A DNA stretch of 38,895 nt from Fusobacterium sp. CAG:439. Lineage in GTDB: Bacteria; Cyanobacteriota; Vampirovibrionia; Gastranaerophilales; Gastranaerophilaceae. The translations under genes and the position numbers were made by a program. How positions within the stretch are numbered: position 1 is the stretch's first letter; each line of letters starts with the position of its first letter. The notes beneath the pieces are model-generated. The model ran no database searches. It was given only the letters and a program-made list of their open reading frames with translations, and was not told where the DNA came from. Location: positions 1 through 38,895 of the forward strand of contig FR900471.1 of assembly GCA_000438175.1 (NCBI GenBank), written 5' to 3'. This document shows positions 1-7,458 of this stretch, piece by piece.

Positions 1-4
1 TCAT
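1..4 (-). CDS. Start of a gene leaving the left edge (probably prepilin-like)
   Basis: Only the ATG (complement of 2-4) and one further base are inside the window. It is preceded by a strong Shine-Dalgarno, AAAGGAGC, five bases before the ATG. The 18 bases at 1-18 are identical to the initiation regions of the two prepilin-like genes at 18599 and 29795, so by inference this is a third member of that family. No protein sequence is visible to confirm it. Confidence 0.45.
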
Positions 5-18
5 AATTGCTCCTTTCT
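1..18 (-). promoter_or_regulatory. Conserved initiation region, copy 1
   Basis: Complement reads AGAAAGGAGCAATTATGA, with SD and start codon. The same 18 bases occur at 18596-18613 and 29792-29809, both in front of prepilin-like genes. An AT-rich stretch lies upstream (TATATAA in the complement of about 20-30), but I see no clear -35 box. Confidence 0.6.
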
Positions 19-50
19 TACTTATATAATAATTTTAACATAAATTAAAA

Positions 51-80
51 AAAATAAGCACCTTTAAAGGTGCTTATTTT
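51..80. terminator. Bidirectional terminator after rpmE
   Basis: A perfect 30-bp palindrome, AAAATAAGCACCTTT and its complement, followed by T-rich sequence on both strands. It lies just after the rpmE stop codon and upstream of the left-edge gene, so it should isolate the two. Confidence 0.8.
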
Positions 81-96
81 TGTAAATATAATGAAA

Positions 97-300
97 CTAT
101 TTTTTGTTTCCGTAACGTTTGTTAAATCTTTCAACACGACCTTCAGAGTCAAGTATTTTCTGCTGTCCTGTATAGAACGGGTGGCAGTTGTTGCAGATTT
201 CAACTGTAATATTATCGTTAATTGAACCTGTTTCAATTTCGTTACCGCAAACACATTTGATAACTGTTTTCTTATAATCCGGATGAATTCCCTGTTTCAT
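97..300 (-). CDS. rpmE: 50S ribosomal protein L31, zinc-binding type
   Basis: A 67-aa protein of the large ribosomal subunit. It begins MKQGIHPDY, the usual L31 start. It carries the CxC and CxxC pairs (CVCG and CNNC) of the zinc-binding (C+) form, and ends with the family's typical [11 protein letters not shown] segment. An in-frame start eight codons upstream is possible, but the family start at 300 has the better SD (AAAGAGG, complement of 306-312). The gene is monocistronic, with a palindromic terminator immediately downstream. Zinc-type L31 is often replaced under zinc limitation, but no Zur site is evident here. Confidence 0.95.
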   Translation of the reverse strand: MKQGIHPDYKKTVIKCVCGNEIETGSINDNITVEICNNCHPFYTGQQKILDSEGRVERFNKRYGNKK

Positions 301-362
301 TTTTAACCTCTTTCCTTTTCTCAAGATTCCAAACTTGATTAAATTTAATTTCGACTAATTAT

Positions 363-390
363 ATGATACAACAGAAATAAAAAAGTGCAA
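363..390 (-). promoter_or_regulatory. Possible rpmE promoter
   Basis: On the minus strand, TTGCAC (complement of 385-390) is followed after 16 bases by TATCAT (363-368). An overlapping TATAAT lies at 358-363. It ends only 6 bp outside the transposon's direct repeat, so the insertion sits just upstream of rpmE. Confidence 0.4.
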
Positions 391-395
391 GCGGG

Positions 396-401
396 AAAAA
401 T
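396..401 (+). repeat. Candidate target-site duplication, left copy
   Basis: AAAAAT abuts the left inverted repeat and matches 9903-9908 in direct orientation. It is short and A-rich, so taken alone it could be chance. Confidence 0.55.
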
Positions 402-429
402 CGGTACATATATAGCAAAATCCACTAAA
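402..429 (+). repeat. Terminal inverted repeat, left
   Basis: Begins CGGTACATATATAGC and ends CCACTAAA. It is identical over 28 bases to the reverse complement of 9875-9902. It lies 22 bp past the stop codon of the passenger ORF. Confidence 0.8.
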
Positions 430-451
430 CCTTTATAATTGTTAATTTATC

Positions 452-940
452 TTAATAATCGCTATTTTTATCCTTAGAATTTTTATATACATTTTGAATT
501 AATTTAGCAAAATCTGATAAAGAATCATCTCTATTTTCAGAGATTTCTTTGCTAAAATCTTTTACTTCTTCATTAAAATGCTCTGCATATTTTTTCTTAA
601 AATCATTTGATTCATAAGTTTCACGAATGATAAAAAAATCATTGATAATATTCTCTAAAAGCTTTTTTATTTCTTTTTTATTATTAGCTATGTACTTATC
701 TTCTTCAAAAGATAAACTACCTTCTGGCAATCTGTCTAAAATAAAATATTTTGTAACTGCATCAATAAAACTCTCTTTTTGGCTTAGAGTTTCAGTATTG
801 TACACAACATTATAAATCTGAAATATTTCACGGTAAAAATTCTCACAATTATCTAAATCTGCAATTATATTTACTAAATCTCTACCACATATTTTATGCA
901 GCCCTCGTTTTATTTCGATTATATCGTGTATATTTTGCAT
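452..940 (-). CDS. Transposon passenger protein, unknown function
   Basis: About 162 aa if it starts at the ATG at 940, which has GGAG about 12 bases upstream. In-frame starts at 1003 (ATG) and 1006 (TTG) would overlap the transposase gene more. The product is hydrophilic, charged and mostly helical, with Lys/Glu/Asn-rich segments in its C-terminal half and no recognisable motif. It lies in the same direction as the transposase and overlaps its 3' end by about 46 bp in another frame, so translation is probably coupled. It ends 22 bp inside the left inverted repeat. Passenger genes are known in some IS1595 subgroups. I do not recognise the family. Confidence 0.6.
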   Translation of the reverse strand: MQNIHDIIEIKRGLHKICGRDLVNIIADLDNCENFYREIFQIYNVVYNTETLSQKESFIDAVTKYFILDRLPEGSLSFEEDKYIANNKKEIKKLLENIINDFFIIRETYESNDFKKKYAEHFNEEVKDFSKEISENRDDSLSDFAKLIQNVYKNSKDKNSDY

Positions 941-2039
941 CTCTGATTTGTCTCCAGGTAATTTTGGTTCCTTGTATGTTTTGCAAAAGCCAAATAGTTG
1001 CATCAACAGAATTCATTTTAGCTTTGGTTGTATTATACCTGAAAACTACTTCATTTGCATAATTTTGTACATGCTTGTGAGAAATCTTAATATATGTATT
1101 TTCTGTTTGCTTAAAGCGTGACCATAAATTCTCCACTGTATTTGTATGAATATCTTTATTGTCCTTATTAACATAAATTTTGTCACTATGCACTACAACA
1201 CCACGCTTATATATAGGTGGTAGTTTGTTATAACCTTGATAATCATCAGTATATACTGTTGAACCGAGTCTAACATATTTAAGAATACCAGCAATAACAG
1301 TATTTTCTGTTCTGTCTGGAATTACATTAATAACAGCATTCCCTCCCCGTTCTACAAATCCTTGAAGCAGTTTCTTACCTTGATTAGTTTTTTGCTTTGC
1401 TTCCCACCTTTTGTTACCATGCATATTTTTATGCAAATCACCAGCATAATATTCATCTCCCTCAACTTTTTTACTTAATTGTTGGTGATTTTCAAATCCC
1501 ATAGCATTTCTTATTTTCTGTAACATATGCCATGCCGTCATATATGTGAATCCATATGTTCTTGCCAGAGCCTTTGCAGAAACACCACCTTTATTTATAT
1601 TTAAACTTAAAATCACTTCAAACCATATAGTTAAATCTATTTTTGTTCCTTGAAATAATGTTCCTTTAAGGACATTAAACTCAGCACCATTCTCTTTACA
1701 TTTATACCATCCGTCTCTACATTTATATACTTTATAAGTTGGATAATCTGGGTGAATTGGTTCACCTCTCCAAATAAGTTCTTCTAAAAACCTTATACAG
1801 TCCTCATGTGTTTTGAGAACTTTTTTCATTTCATGTGGAGTTTTAAAATTTTTAGTTAATGCATCTGCTATATTCATATCTATACTTATATAAAGTTGAT
1901 ATGGATAATAAAATTGCGTGTCTTTAAAAAATCTCTGAACTTTCTTCTCATCTGAATCACTTAAAATTAATTTAGAAGCGCAGCTCAAATCAGCAATCTT
2001 AATATTATATATGTTTGTATTCTTTTGCTGTTGAGTCAC
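894..2039 (-). CDS. IS1595 family (ISXO2-like) transposase
   Basis: 381 aa. An N-terminal region (about residues 80-125) resembles the family's zinc ribbon (YKCRDGWYKCKENGAEF then LKGTLFQGTKI), but most metal cysteines are lost: the usual CPxC is HPDY and the last CG is NG. A helix-turn-helix-like stretch follows (VSAKALARTYGFTYMTAWHM). The DDE-type catalytic core then shows VEGDEYYAG, VYTDDYQGYN and HTNTVENLWSRFK, so the first Asp, second Asp and the N/E pair are present. It starts at GTG (complement of 2037-2039) with AAAAGGA about 8 bases upstream. The gene lies behind a SAM-riboswitch terminator and should be silenced when SAM is plentiful. It looks intact. Confidence 0.9.
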   Translation of the reverse strand: MTQQQKNTNIYNIKIADLSCASKLILSDSDEKKVQRFFKDTQFYYPYQLYISIDMNIADALTKNFKTPHEMKKVLKTHEDCIRFLEELIWRGEPIHPDYPTYKVYKCRDGWYKCKENGAEFNVLKGTLFQGTKIDLTIWFEVILSLNINKGGVSAKALARTYGFTYMTAWHMLQKIRNAMGFENHQQLSKKVEGDEYYAGDLHKNMHGNKRWEAKQKTNQGKKLLQGFVERGGNAVINVIPDRTENTVIAGILKYVRLGSTVYTDDYQGYNKLPPIYKRGVVVHSDKIYVNKDNKDIHTNTVENLWSRFKQTENTYIKISHKHVQNYANEVVFRYNTTKAKMNSVDATIWLLQNIQGTKITWRQIRDAKYTRYNRNKTRAA

Positions 2040-2082
2040 TCTGCGTCCTTTTATCGTTTTTTACCCATAAAAAGAAGCAATA

Positions 2083-2108
2083 GAAAAACCCATCGCAACG
2101 ATGGGTTT
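2083..2108 (-). terminator. Riboswitch expression platform (intrinsic terminator)
   Basis: On the minus strand, ACCCATCG-TTG-CGATGGGT is followed by TTTTTC. The 5' arm (complement of 2097-2106) can instead pair over ten perfect bases with the end of the SAM aptamer (complement of 2140-2149), giving an antiterminator. This is the standard SAM-I OFF-switch logic. Confidence 0.85.
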
Positions 2109-2136
2109 AAATCAAAAACTTTTTTAATTAAATTTA

Positions 2137-2226
2137 CTCACCCATCGTTCAAGCTGTAGCACCTTGCATATATATGTAGGTTGCTGTGTGTTCATCGGGC
2201 TTGTCCCTCCCACAACTCTTTATGAG
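2137..2226 (-). ncRNA. SAM-I-type riboswitch aptamer
   Basis: The minus strand carries the SAM-I core in order: AAGAG, then GGGAGGGAC-AAGCCCGATGAA (kink-turn and core), CAGCAACC, and AAGGTGCTACAGC. It closes with GATGGGTGAG, whose UGAG pairs with CUCA at 2223-2226 to form P1. The 3' part of the aptamer doubles as the antiterminator strand for the hairpin at 2083-2108. SAM binding should therefore release the terminator and stop transcription before the transposase. SAM-I normally controls methionine and SAM genes; here the next gene is a transposase 44 bp beyond the terminator. Confidence 0.85.
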
Positions 2227-2261
2227 ATTTTTGTTTAAATTTTTATTTAATTTATATGTCT

Positions 2262-2290
2262 ATTTTACATCCTGAGTCCAAAATCGTCAA
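2262..2290 (-). promoter_or_regulatory. Promoter of the riboswitch-transposase transcript
   Basis: The minus strand has TTGACG (complement of 2285-2290), exactly 17 bases, then TAAAAT (2262-2267). This is one of the best sigma-70-type promoters in the window. The predicted start near 2255 gives about 30 nt before the aptamer. It lies downstream of vsr in the same direction, so any vsr read-through would also pass through the riboswitch. Confidence 0.75.
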
Positions 2291-2341
2291 CTTTGTCGGG
2301 ATATGGTGTATATATTGGCTGAATACTTAATAAAAAGATGT

Positions 2342-2758
2342 CTATTGATATTTTCGTATAAAATCAATAATATCTTTAATGGTATGTTCAATTTCTTCTT
2401 TATTATTTAACTGATGTTCCCAAATTCTTAAAATATGCCAGCTATTTTCTATATAAAAATTATTCACTTCTTTATCTCTTTCTACATTTCTAGCTATTTT
2501 TTTATCCCAGTAATCAAGATTTGATTTTGGACGCTTAAAATGTAATGGACATTTATGCCAAAAACACGAATCTAGAAAAATTACTATTTTAGATTTCTTT
2601 ATTGCTATATCAGGTTTCCCTGGCAGAGTTTTTACATTTTTTCTATATCTAATACCATTATTCCACAAAGCTTTACATACCAAAACTTCTATCTTAGTCC
2701 CCCTGCTTTGAATAGCACGCATATTCTTTTTCCGCTGTTCTTTCGTCAAATTATCCAT
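2342..2758 (-). CDS. vsr: Very short patch repair endonuclease Vsr
   Basis: 138 aa, normal for Vsr. It nicks 5' of the T in T:G mismatches left when 5-methylcytosine deaminates, so it repairs damage caused by its partner methyltransferase. It begins MDNLTKEQRKKNMRAIQSRG, the usual Vsr start. It has PGKPDIAI with D50, and FLDSCFWHKCPLH with H68 and H73, matching the catalytic Asp and His pair; the C-terminal W-x-LRIWEHQL segment is also present. The ATG at 2758 was preferred over a TTG at 2776 on family grounds, as neither has a clear SD. It is divergent from the methyltransferase gene, as in many Dcm-Vsr modules. Confidence 0.93.
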   Translation of the reverse strand: MDNLTKEQRKKNMRAIQSRGTKIEVLVCKALWNNGIRYRKNVKTLPGKPDIAIKKSKIVIFLDSCFWHKCPLHFKRPKSNLDYWDKKIARNVERDKEVNNFYIENSWHILRIWEHQLNNKEEIEHTIKDIIDFIRKYQ

Positions 2759-2864
2759 GATTTTATTATATAACAAAGTTATTTTAATAAGAAATGTTAC
2801 AACTTAAATGTTTTTTGCGTACTAATCATATTTGTGTTAACCTTTACATTAAGGAGGAGTTGGA

Positions 2865-3950
2865 ATGCAAACTTGTGTTAAAGATAATGAAAGGCAAGAA
2901 ATAGGTAATAAAGTTAAAACTATTAAGCTTGCAGAGTTATTTTGCGGTCCAGGTGGAATTGGATTAGGGGCTTCTCTTGCAGATGTTTCCGGGTTAAAAA
3001 TAGAACATATCTGGGCTACAGATTATGACAGAGACTCCTGCGAAACATATAATAATAATCTTCATCCTAAAGCAATAATATGTGAAGATATAAGAAAGTT
3101 AGATTTTAAAAAACTCCTTAAATATGGTGAAATAGATTGTCTTACATTTGGTTTTCCATGTAATGATTTTAGTACAGTTGGGGAACAAAAAGGGCTTCAT
3201 GGAGCTTTTGGCAGACTTTATGAATATTGTGTTGAAGCTCTTAATACTTTTAAACCCAAATATTTTGTTGCAGAAAATGTCAGTGGACTTAGAAATGCAA
3301 ATGACGGTAGTGCATTTAATAAAATTCTTGATGCTTTTTGTGAAGCTGGATATACACTATATCCTAATTTATACCACTTTGAAGACTATGGTATTCCTCA
3401 AAAACGACATCGTGTAATTATTGTGGGTATCAGAAATGATGTAAATGTTGTTTATAAGGTTCCGTCTACACAACCATATTCAAATATTGATAACTCAGTA
3501 AAAACAGCATTGAGCAACATTCCAAATAGTGCTACTAATAATGAAATAACAGCTCAATCTCCTGTTGTAGTGGAAAGATTGAAACATATTAAAGAGGGTG
3601 AAAATGCCTTTACTGCAAATCTTCCAGAGCATTTAAAATTAAATGTTAAAGGTGCTAAGATAAGTCAGATATATAAGAGATTAAAGGCAGACGAACCCTC
3701 TTATACTATAACTGGCAGTGGTGGTGGAGGAACACATGTATATCATTATAAAGAAAATAGAGCATTAACCAATAGAGAAAGAGCACGACTCCAAACATTT
3801 ACAGATGATTATGTGTTTAATGGTTCAAAAGAAAGCGTAAGAAAACAAATAGGTATGGCTGTTCCTCCAAAAGGGATAAAAGTCATATTTGAAGCATTAC
3901 TCAACTCTATTGCAGGTAATGAATACGAAACAATGGAGGCTAAGGTGTAG
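2865..3950 (+). CDS. C5-cytosine DNA methyltransferase of a type II R-M system
   Basis: 361 aa. It transfers a methyl group from SAM to C5 of cytosine in a specific site. Motifs appear in order: I ELFCGPGGIGLG, IV GFPCNDFS with catalytic C99, VI AENVSGL, VIII QKRHRVIIVG, then IX/X-like RLKADEPSYTIT, RARLQTF and IGMAVPP. The target-recognition region between VIII and IX is short. A strong SD, AAGGAGGAG, precedes the ATG. The stop shares one base with the GTG of the nuclease gene (TAGTG), so the two are translationally coupled. With Vsr divergent upstream this is a complete methylate/restrict/repair module. The recognition site cannot be read from sequence. Confidence 0.93.
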   Translation: MQTCVKDNERQEIGNKVKTIKLAELFCGPGGIGLGASLADVSGLKIEHIWATDYDRDSCETYNNNLHPKAIICEDIRKLDFKKLLKYGEIDCLTFGFPCNDFSTVGEQKGLHGAFGRLYEYCVEALNTFKPKYFVAENVSGLRNANDGSAFNKILDAFCEAGYTLYPNLYHFEDYGIPQKRHRVIIVGIRNDVNVVYKVPSTQPYSNIDNSVKTALSNIPNSATNNEITAQSPVVVERLKHIKEGENAFTANLPEHLKLNVKGAKISQIYKRLKADEPSYTITGSGGGGTHVYHYKENRALTNRERARLQTFTDDYVFNGSKESVRKQIGMAVPPKGIKVIFEALLNSIAGNEYETMEAKV

Positions 3951-4927
3951 TGTCTTCAATTATTCTTAAGGATAGACTATTTGATGAAATTTTAGTAAAA
4001 CCAGCTCAAAATTATGATACCTTATGTATCGTATCTGGTTTTGCCACTCCTTCTATGGTTGCACACCATTTAGAGGCTGTTAAAGAAACTTATAAAATTG
4101 AAGACACAAATATCAAGTTGATTATAGGAATGACTCCAAATGGTATTTCAAGACCACACCATGAAAACTTTATTAAATTGGTAAATGAAAAAGGTGGTTC
4201 TTTTGAGTGCTCATACATTAACTCAAATTCATTTCCAATCCATACAAAGTTATATACTTGGCTCAAGAATGGCGAACCTATGCAAGCATTCCTAGCAACT
4301 GCAAACTATACATTAACGGGTTTTAAACGCCCCCAAGATGAAATTGCCTGCGTGTGCAATCCTACAGAAGCCTATGAATATTACACTTCAAAAATTGATA
4401 ATTCAGTATATTGCACTTGTGACGAAGCTCATACAATGACCGTTGAGCCATTAAAACAACAGAGAACATATTTGCGTCAAAGTGAAACTCAAGAAGATAT
4501 TACAGCAATTGATACATCCAACAGTGTTAAGTTACCTTTATTTTCAGAGAGAGATAATAGAGTTCAAATACATGGTGGTCTAAACTGGGGACAACGAGGC
4601 AAAAGAGAACCAAATCAAGCATACATATTAATACCAAGCAAAATTGCTCATTCAGGTTTTTTCCCACCAAGAGGGGAACAATTCTCCGTGCTAACAGAAG
4701 ACGGTTTCCCTTTTATATGTGTTGTTGCACAAGACGGGGATAAAGCTATTCATACCCCTAATAACAATAGTGAATTGGGTGAATATTTCAGAAATAAATT
4801 AGGTGTGCCATTGGGTGCACCAGTATCCCTTGAGGATTTAGATAGATATGGTAATCGATATGTAACCTTTACAAAGATTGATGAAGAAGAATATTACATG
4901 GAATATCCTCCTAACACGACGGAGTAA
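3950..4927 (+). CDS. NgoFVII-like restriction endonuclease (PLD fold, metal-independent type)
   Basis: 325 aa. The N-terminal half is a phospholipase D-like nuclease domain with PIHTKLYTW (H98, K100) and FLATANYTLTGF (N119). This is the single HxK...N half-site used by NgoFVII/BfiI-type enzymes, which act as dimers. The C-terminal part (about residues 205-315, LPLFSERDNRVQIHGGLNWGQ onward) fits the B3-like DNA-recognition domain of that family. It starts at GTG with GGAGG at 3935-3939, overlapping the methyltransferase stop. It should cut unmethylated copies of the site modified by its neighbour. Characterised NgoFVII recognises GCSGC; whether this one does is unknown. Confidence 0.88.
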   Translation: MSSIILKDRLFDEILVKPAQNYDTLCIVSGFATPSMVAHHLEAVKETYKIEDTNIKLIIGMTPNGISRPHHENFIKLVNEKGGSFECSYINSNSFPIHTKLYTWLKNGEPMQAFLATANYTLTGFKRPQDEIACVCNPTEAYEYYTSKIDNSVYCTCDEAHTMTVEPLKQQRTYLRQSETQEDITAIDTSNSVKLPLFSERDNRVQIHGGLNWGQRGKREPNQAYILIPSKIAHSGFFPPRGEQFSVLTEDGFPFICVVAQDGDKAIHTPNNNSELGEYFRNKLGVPLGAPVSLEDLDRYGNRYVTFTKIDEEEYYMEYPPNTTE

Positions 4928-5001
4928 AAGTATTGAAATTGCTAATATACTTAATGAAATTTAACAATGTGTCCTATATAATATAATTGAATAAAGGATT
5001 A

Positions 5002-5346
5002 TTATCCCTTAAAAATATCAGCACCTTTTTGAGCTGTTTTCAATAAACTATAATAAAATTCCAGCTCTTCATCATTTGCACTATTAAGTATCTGCATTGA
5101 TTTAATATAAAAAGGGTTGTCGTTTACTGGTACATTTTCTAAATTTAATCCGACATCTTCTATATTAAGGTCAAGAGCCTTTAAAACTTTGCTGAGAGTT
5201 GTAAAACTAGGCATGTATGTGCCTAATTCCAATTTAGAAATATGTTTTTCATGGACATCTGCTAATTCTGCCAATTTTGCCTGTGTATAGCCTTTTGACT
5301 TTCTTATAGCCTGTAATTTTCTACCAAAAGTATTGTCTTTCTTCAT
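5002..5346 (-). CDS. XRE-family transcriptional regulator
   Basis: 114 aa. The N-terminal helix-turn-helix (about residues 8-62) reads FGRKLQAIRKSKGYTQAKLAELADV...ISKLELGTYMPS, typical Cro/C1-type. The C-terminal helical tail is short and unassigned. The start is at 5346, where AGGAGG precedes the ATG; an upstream in-frame start at 5394 lacks this. It is divergent from the microprotein and TPR-Mrr genes, which suggests it represses them and itself, possibly delaying nuclease expression after transposon entry. That role is inference. Confidence 0.85.
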   Translation of the reverse strand: MKKDNTFGRKLQAIRKSKGYTQAKLAELADVHEKHISKLELGTYMPSFTTLSKVLKALDLNIEDVGLNLENVPVNDNPFYIKSMQILNSANDEELEFYYSLLKTAQKGADIFKG

Positions 5347-5403
5347 ATTAAACCTCCTAATTATTTTAAGAGGTCTTTTGATAAACTTAAACAATACAAC
5401 TTG

Positions 5404-5435
5404 ATAATTCTTTTTAACAAAAGTATCAGAATTAT
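5404..5435. promoter_or_regulatory. Candidate operator between xre and the TPR-Mrr operon
   Basis: An exact 8-bp inverted repeat, ATAATTCT (5404-5411) and AGAATTAT (5428-5435), lies 16 bases apart in the divergent intergenic region. This is a plausible XRE binding site, but AT-rich repeats arise easily here. Confidence 0.35.
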
Positions 5436-5496
5436 GGTATTAAAATTATTTTTATGTTAATGTAACCACAGAATTAAAAACCAAGGAGAATGAAAA

Positions 5497-5580
5497 ATGA
5501 TTGAAAAAATCGCAGTTGTTATTACTATTTGGTTTGTAATTCACATGGTGAAAGATTTTATTAAAACATTTTTTGAATAA
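5497..5580 (+). CDS. 27-aa single-pass membrane peptide upstream of TPR-Mrr
   Basis: A short ORF beginning MIEKIAVVITIWFVIHMVK and ending DFIKTFFE. AAGGAG sits at optimal spacing before the ATG at 5497. The first two thirds form one hydrophobic helix and the end is charged and aromatic. It ends 14 bp before the ATG of the membrane-anchored Mrr gene, which has its own AAAGGAG, so the two are surely co-transcribed. It could be a subunit, a regulator or a toxic peptide. I do not recognise it. The very good SD argues that it is translated. Confidence 0.6.
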   Translation: MIEKIAVVITIWFVIHMVKDFIKTFFE

Positions 5581-5594
5581 AGAAAGGAGTTAAG

Positions 5595-7373
5595 ATGAAT
5601 CCAGAAGAAGAATTTGAGACAAAAATAGGTTGTTTTCTTTTATGCATAGTTCTTATTGGAGTTATTGCATTTGTATTTAAGCAAGTATGGATAATTCCTG
5701 TAGCACTTATCGTTTGGGGACTTCATACAGGTATCAAATATATAAAAAACAGAGAAAAAGAGAATTCTCTTAACTATGAAATTGAACTATCACCTTATAA
5801 TATTAAACTTTATAGAGAAAGAGCAGAATTAAATCTTAAAAATAAAAAGTATAATGAAGCAATACAGGACTACACTAGAATTATTGAATTCAATTCATCT
5901 AATCCTGCTGAAAACTATGCAAGCCGAGCATATGCATATTATCTAGCTGGAGAGAATCAGTTAGCAATAAAAGACTACAATGAAGCTATCGCTTATCAAC
6001 CACAATGTTCTGCATGGTATAGTTACAGAAGTTTAGCTTATAAAAATTGTGGTTCTGAAAGTGCGTATAAAGAAGCAATCATAGACTTAAATACAGCATA
6101 TGAGTTAATGTATGCCAAAGAACCTAAAATATACAATATAGAAAGTAAAAATTTCCGTTTTGGACCACCAGATTTACATTTTGAACGTGGAATGCTTTAT
6201 AGTCTGATTAATAAACCTTATTGTGCCGTTGAAGAATTAAAGTTGGTTCCTGAAAAACATAAATATATTGATATTGCAAAACAGGAAATCGAAAAATGTT
6301 CTGTTGCTTTTCAAGCGGTGAAACAAATCAAACAACAAAAAGAAATGGATTACTGGCTAAATTTAGACGGTTGGGAATTTGAAAAAGCTATCGCTGATGT
6401 ATTTAATAAAATGGGATATTCTACAAATGTTACCAAAGGCTCTGGCGATGGTGGAGTTGATATAATTATCGAGCAATCTGGATATCGTGCAATCGTCCAA
6501 TGTAAACATTATAGCTATCCAGTTCAACCTGAACCGGTAAGGGCATTATGGGGATGTAAAGATGAATTTAATGCTAATGAGGTAATTTTAGTTGCAACAA
6601 ATGGTGTAACTCAAGCTGGACAAGAGTTTATAGATAAAAGAGAACAATACAAACTATACACATTAAACGATATTCTTGAACTAATGACACAAGTTGAAAA
6701 TAAAACTGGGGATTTTATAACAGAATTTCGCTGGTATTCAAAACAGCCACCACAAAATAAGCATTGCTTAGATATAAATCTTCCGTTAAAAATAAATGCT
6801 GATTTAGCAGGAAACAATGTGGAAATAGAATATTTTATTTGGGAAACCTATAATCAAGATAATTATAAACTAGTTAGTAAAAAAATCTCTATAGATATTC
6901 CTAATGATTATGCAACCAAAAGAAAACTAATATACTCTCAAAAAGGGAATATTGATGGCTATAATATTGGCAACTTGTATATAAATTTAGTTGATGAATT
7001 AAATACACAAGTTGAATCTTCCAATGTTGATTATGCAACAGGTTTACCTAAAGAATTAAAGAAATTTAATTGGGGTGCATTTTTATTACCAGTTGTATGG
7101 TTGATAGGAAATAAATGCGGTTCGGTTTTAGGTGTTCTTATCGCAATAGGATTTGTTTTTAATTTATTATATAAAGCTGGACTTGATGAAATTTGGGGAC
7201 TAATAGCATATATAGGTGTCTCTATTTTCTTAGGAATAAAAGGAAATGAATTGGCATGGAAAAATAACAAGTATGAGGATATTGAAGAATTTAATATCAT
7301 ACAACATAGGTGGGTAGCAGGTATTATTGTTCTCATAATTCTAACTTTGTTGATATTATCAGGGATTTCATAA
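5595..7373 (+). CDS. Membrane-anchored TPR-Mrr nuclease fusion
   Basis: 592 aa in four parts. Residues about 10-50 form two hydrophobic membrane segments. Residues about 65-230 hold TPR-like repeats (YRERAELNLKNKKYNEAIQDY and the following repeat). Residues about 255-375 are an Mrr-type PD-(D/E)xK nuclease (WEFEKAIADVFNKMGY), with D289 in GSGDGGVD and Q302-C-K304. After an unassigned stretch, residues about 490-592 form a membrane region (FNWGAFLLPVVW, GIKGNELAWKN, FNIIQHRW) like small multi-pass proteins that often carry the same signature. Mrr domains act on modified or foreign DNA. The enclosing membrane segments would place the nuclease at the inner membrane, so a role in blocking incoming DNA is plausible but unproven. 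Confidence 0.8.
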   Translation: MNPEEEFETKIGCFLLCIVLIGVIAFVFKQVWIIPVALIVWGLHTGIKYIKNREKENSLNYEIELSPYNIKLYRERAELNLKNKKYNEAIQDYTRIIEFNSSNPAENYASRAYAYYLAGENQLAIKDYNEAIAYQPQCSAWYSYRSLAYKNCGSESAYKEAIIDLNTAYELMYAKEPKIYNIESKNFRFGPPDLHFERGMLYSLINKPYCAVEELKLVPEKHKYIDIAKQEIEKCSVAFQAVKQIKQQKEMDYWLNLDGWEFEKAIADVFNKMGYSTNVTKGSGDGGVDIIIEQSGYRAIVQCKHYSYPVQPEPVRALWGCKDEFNANEVILVATNGVTQAGQEFIDKREQYKLYTLNDILELMTQVENKTGDFITEFRWYSKQPPQNKHCLDINLPLKINADLAGNNVEIEYFIWETYNQDNYKLVSKKISIDIPNDYATKRKLIYSQKGNIDGYNIGNLYINLVDELNTQVESSNVDYATGLPKELKKFNWGAFLLPVVWLIGNKCGSVLGVLIAIGFVFNLLYKAGLDEIWGLIAYIGVSIFLGIKGNELAWKNNKYEDIEEFNIIQHRWVAGIIVLIILTLLILSGIS

Positions 7374-7412
7374 AATAGCCAAGAATAACGATAAAGATGA
7401 GGATATTCTAAA

Positions 7413-7458
7413 TTAAAGTCAAAGCACAATATTTTAAAATATTGTGCTTTGACTTTAA
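7413..7458. terminator. 46-bp perfect palindrome between convergent genes
   Basis: 23-base arms with no spacer, centred between 7435 and 7436 (right arm AAAATATTGTGCTTTGACTTTAA, shown here only to illustrate: AAAATATTGTGC...). It lies 40 bp after the TPR-Mrr stop and before the end of the opposing gene. It probably works as a bidirectional terminator, though poly-T tails are weak. As DNA it can extrude a cruciform. Confidence 0.6.

Noticed and set aside
2143..2235. T-box or SRP-like RNA
   Set aside because: The conserved T-box TGGN(A/G) bulge and SRP loop are absent, while the ordered SAM-I core and matching terminator are present.
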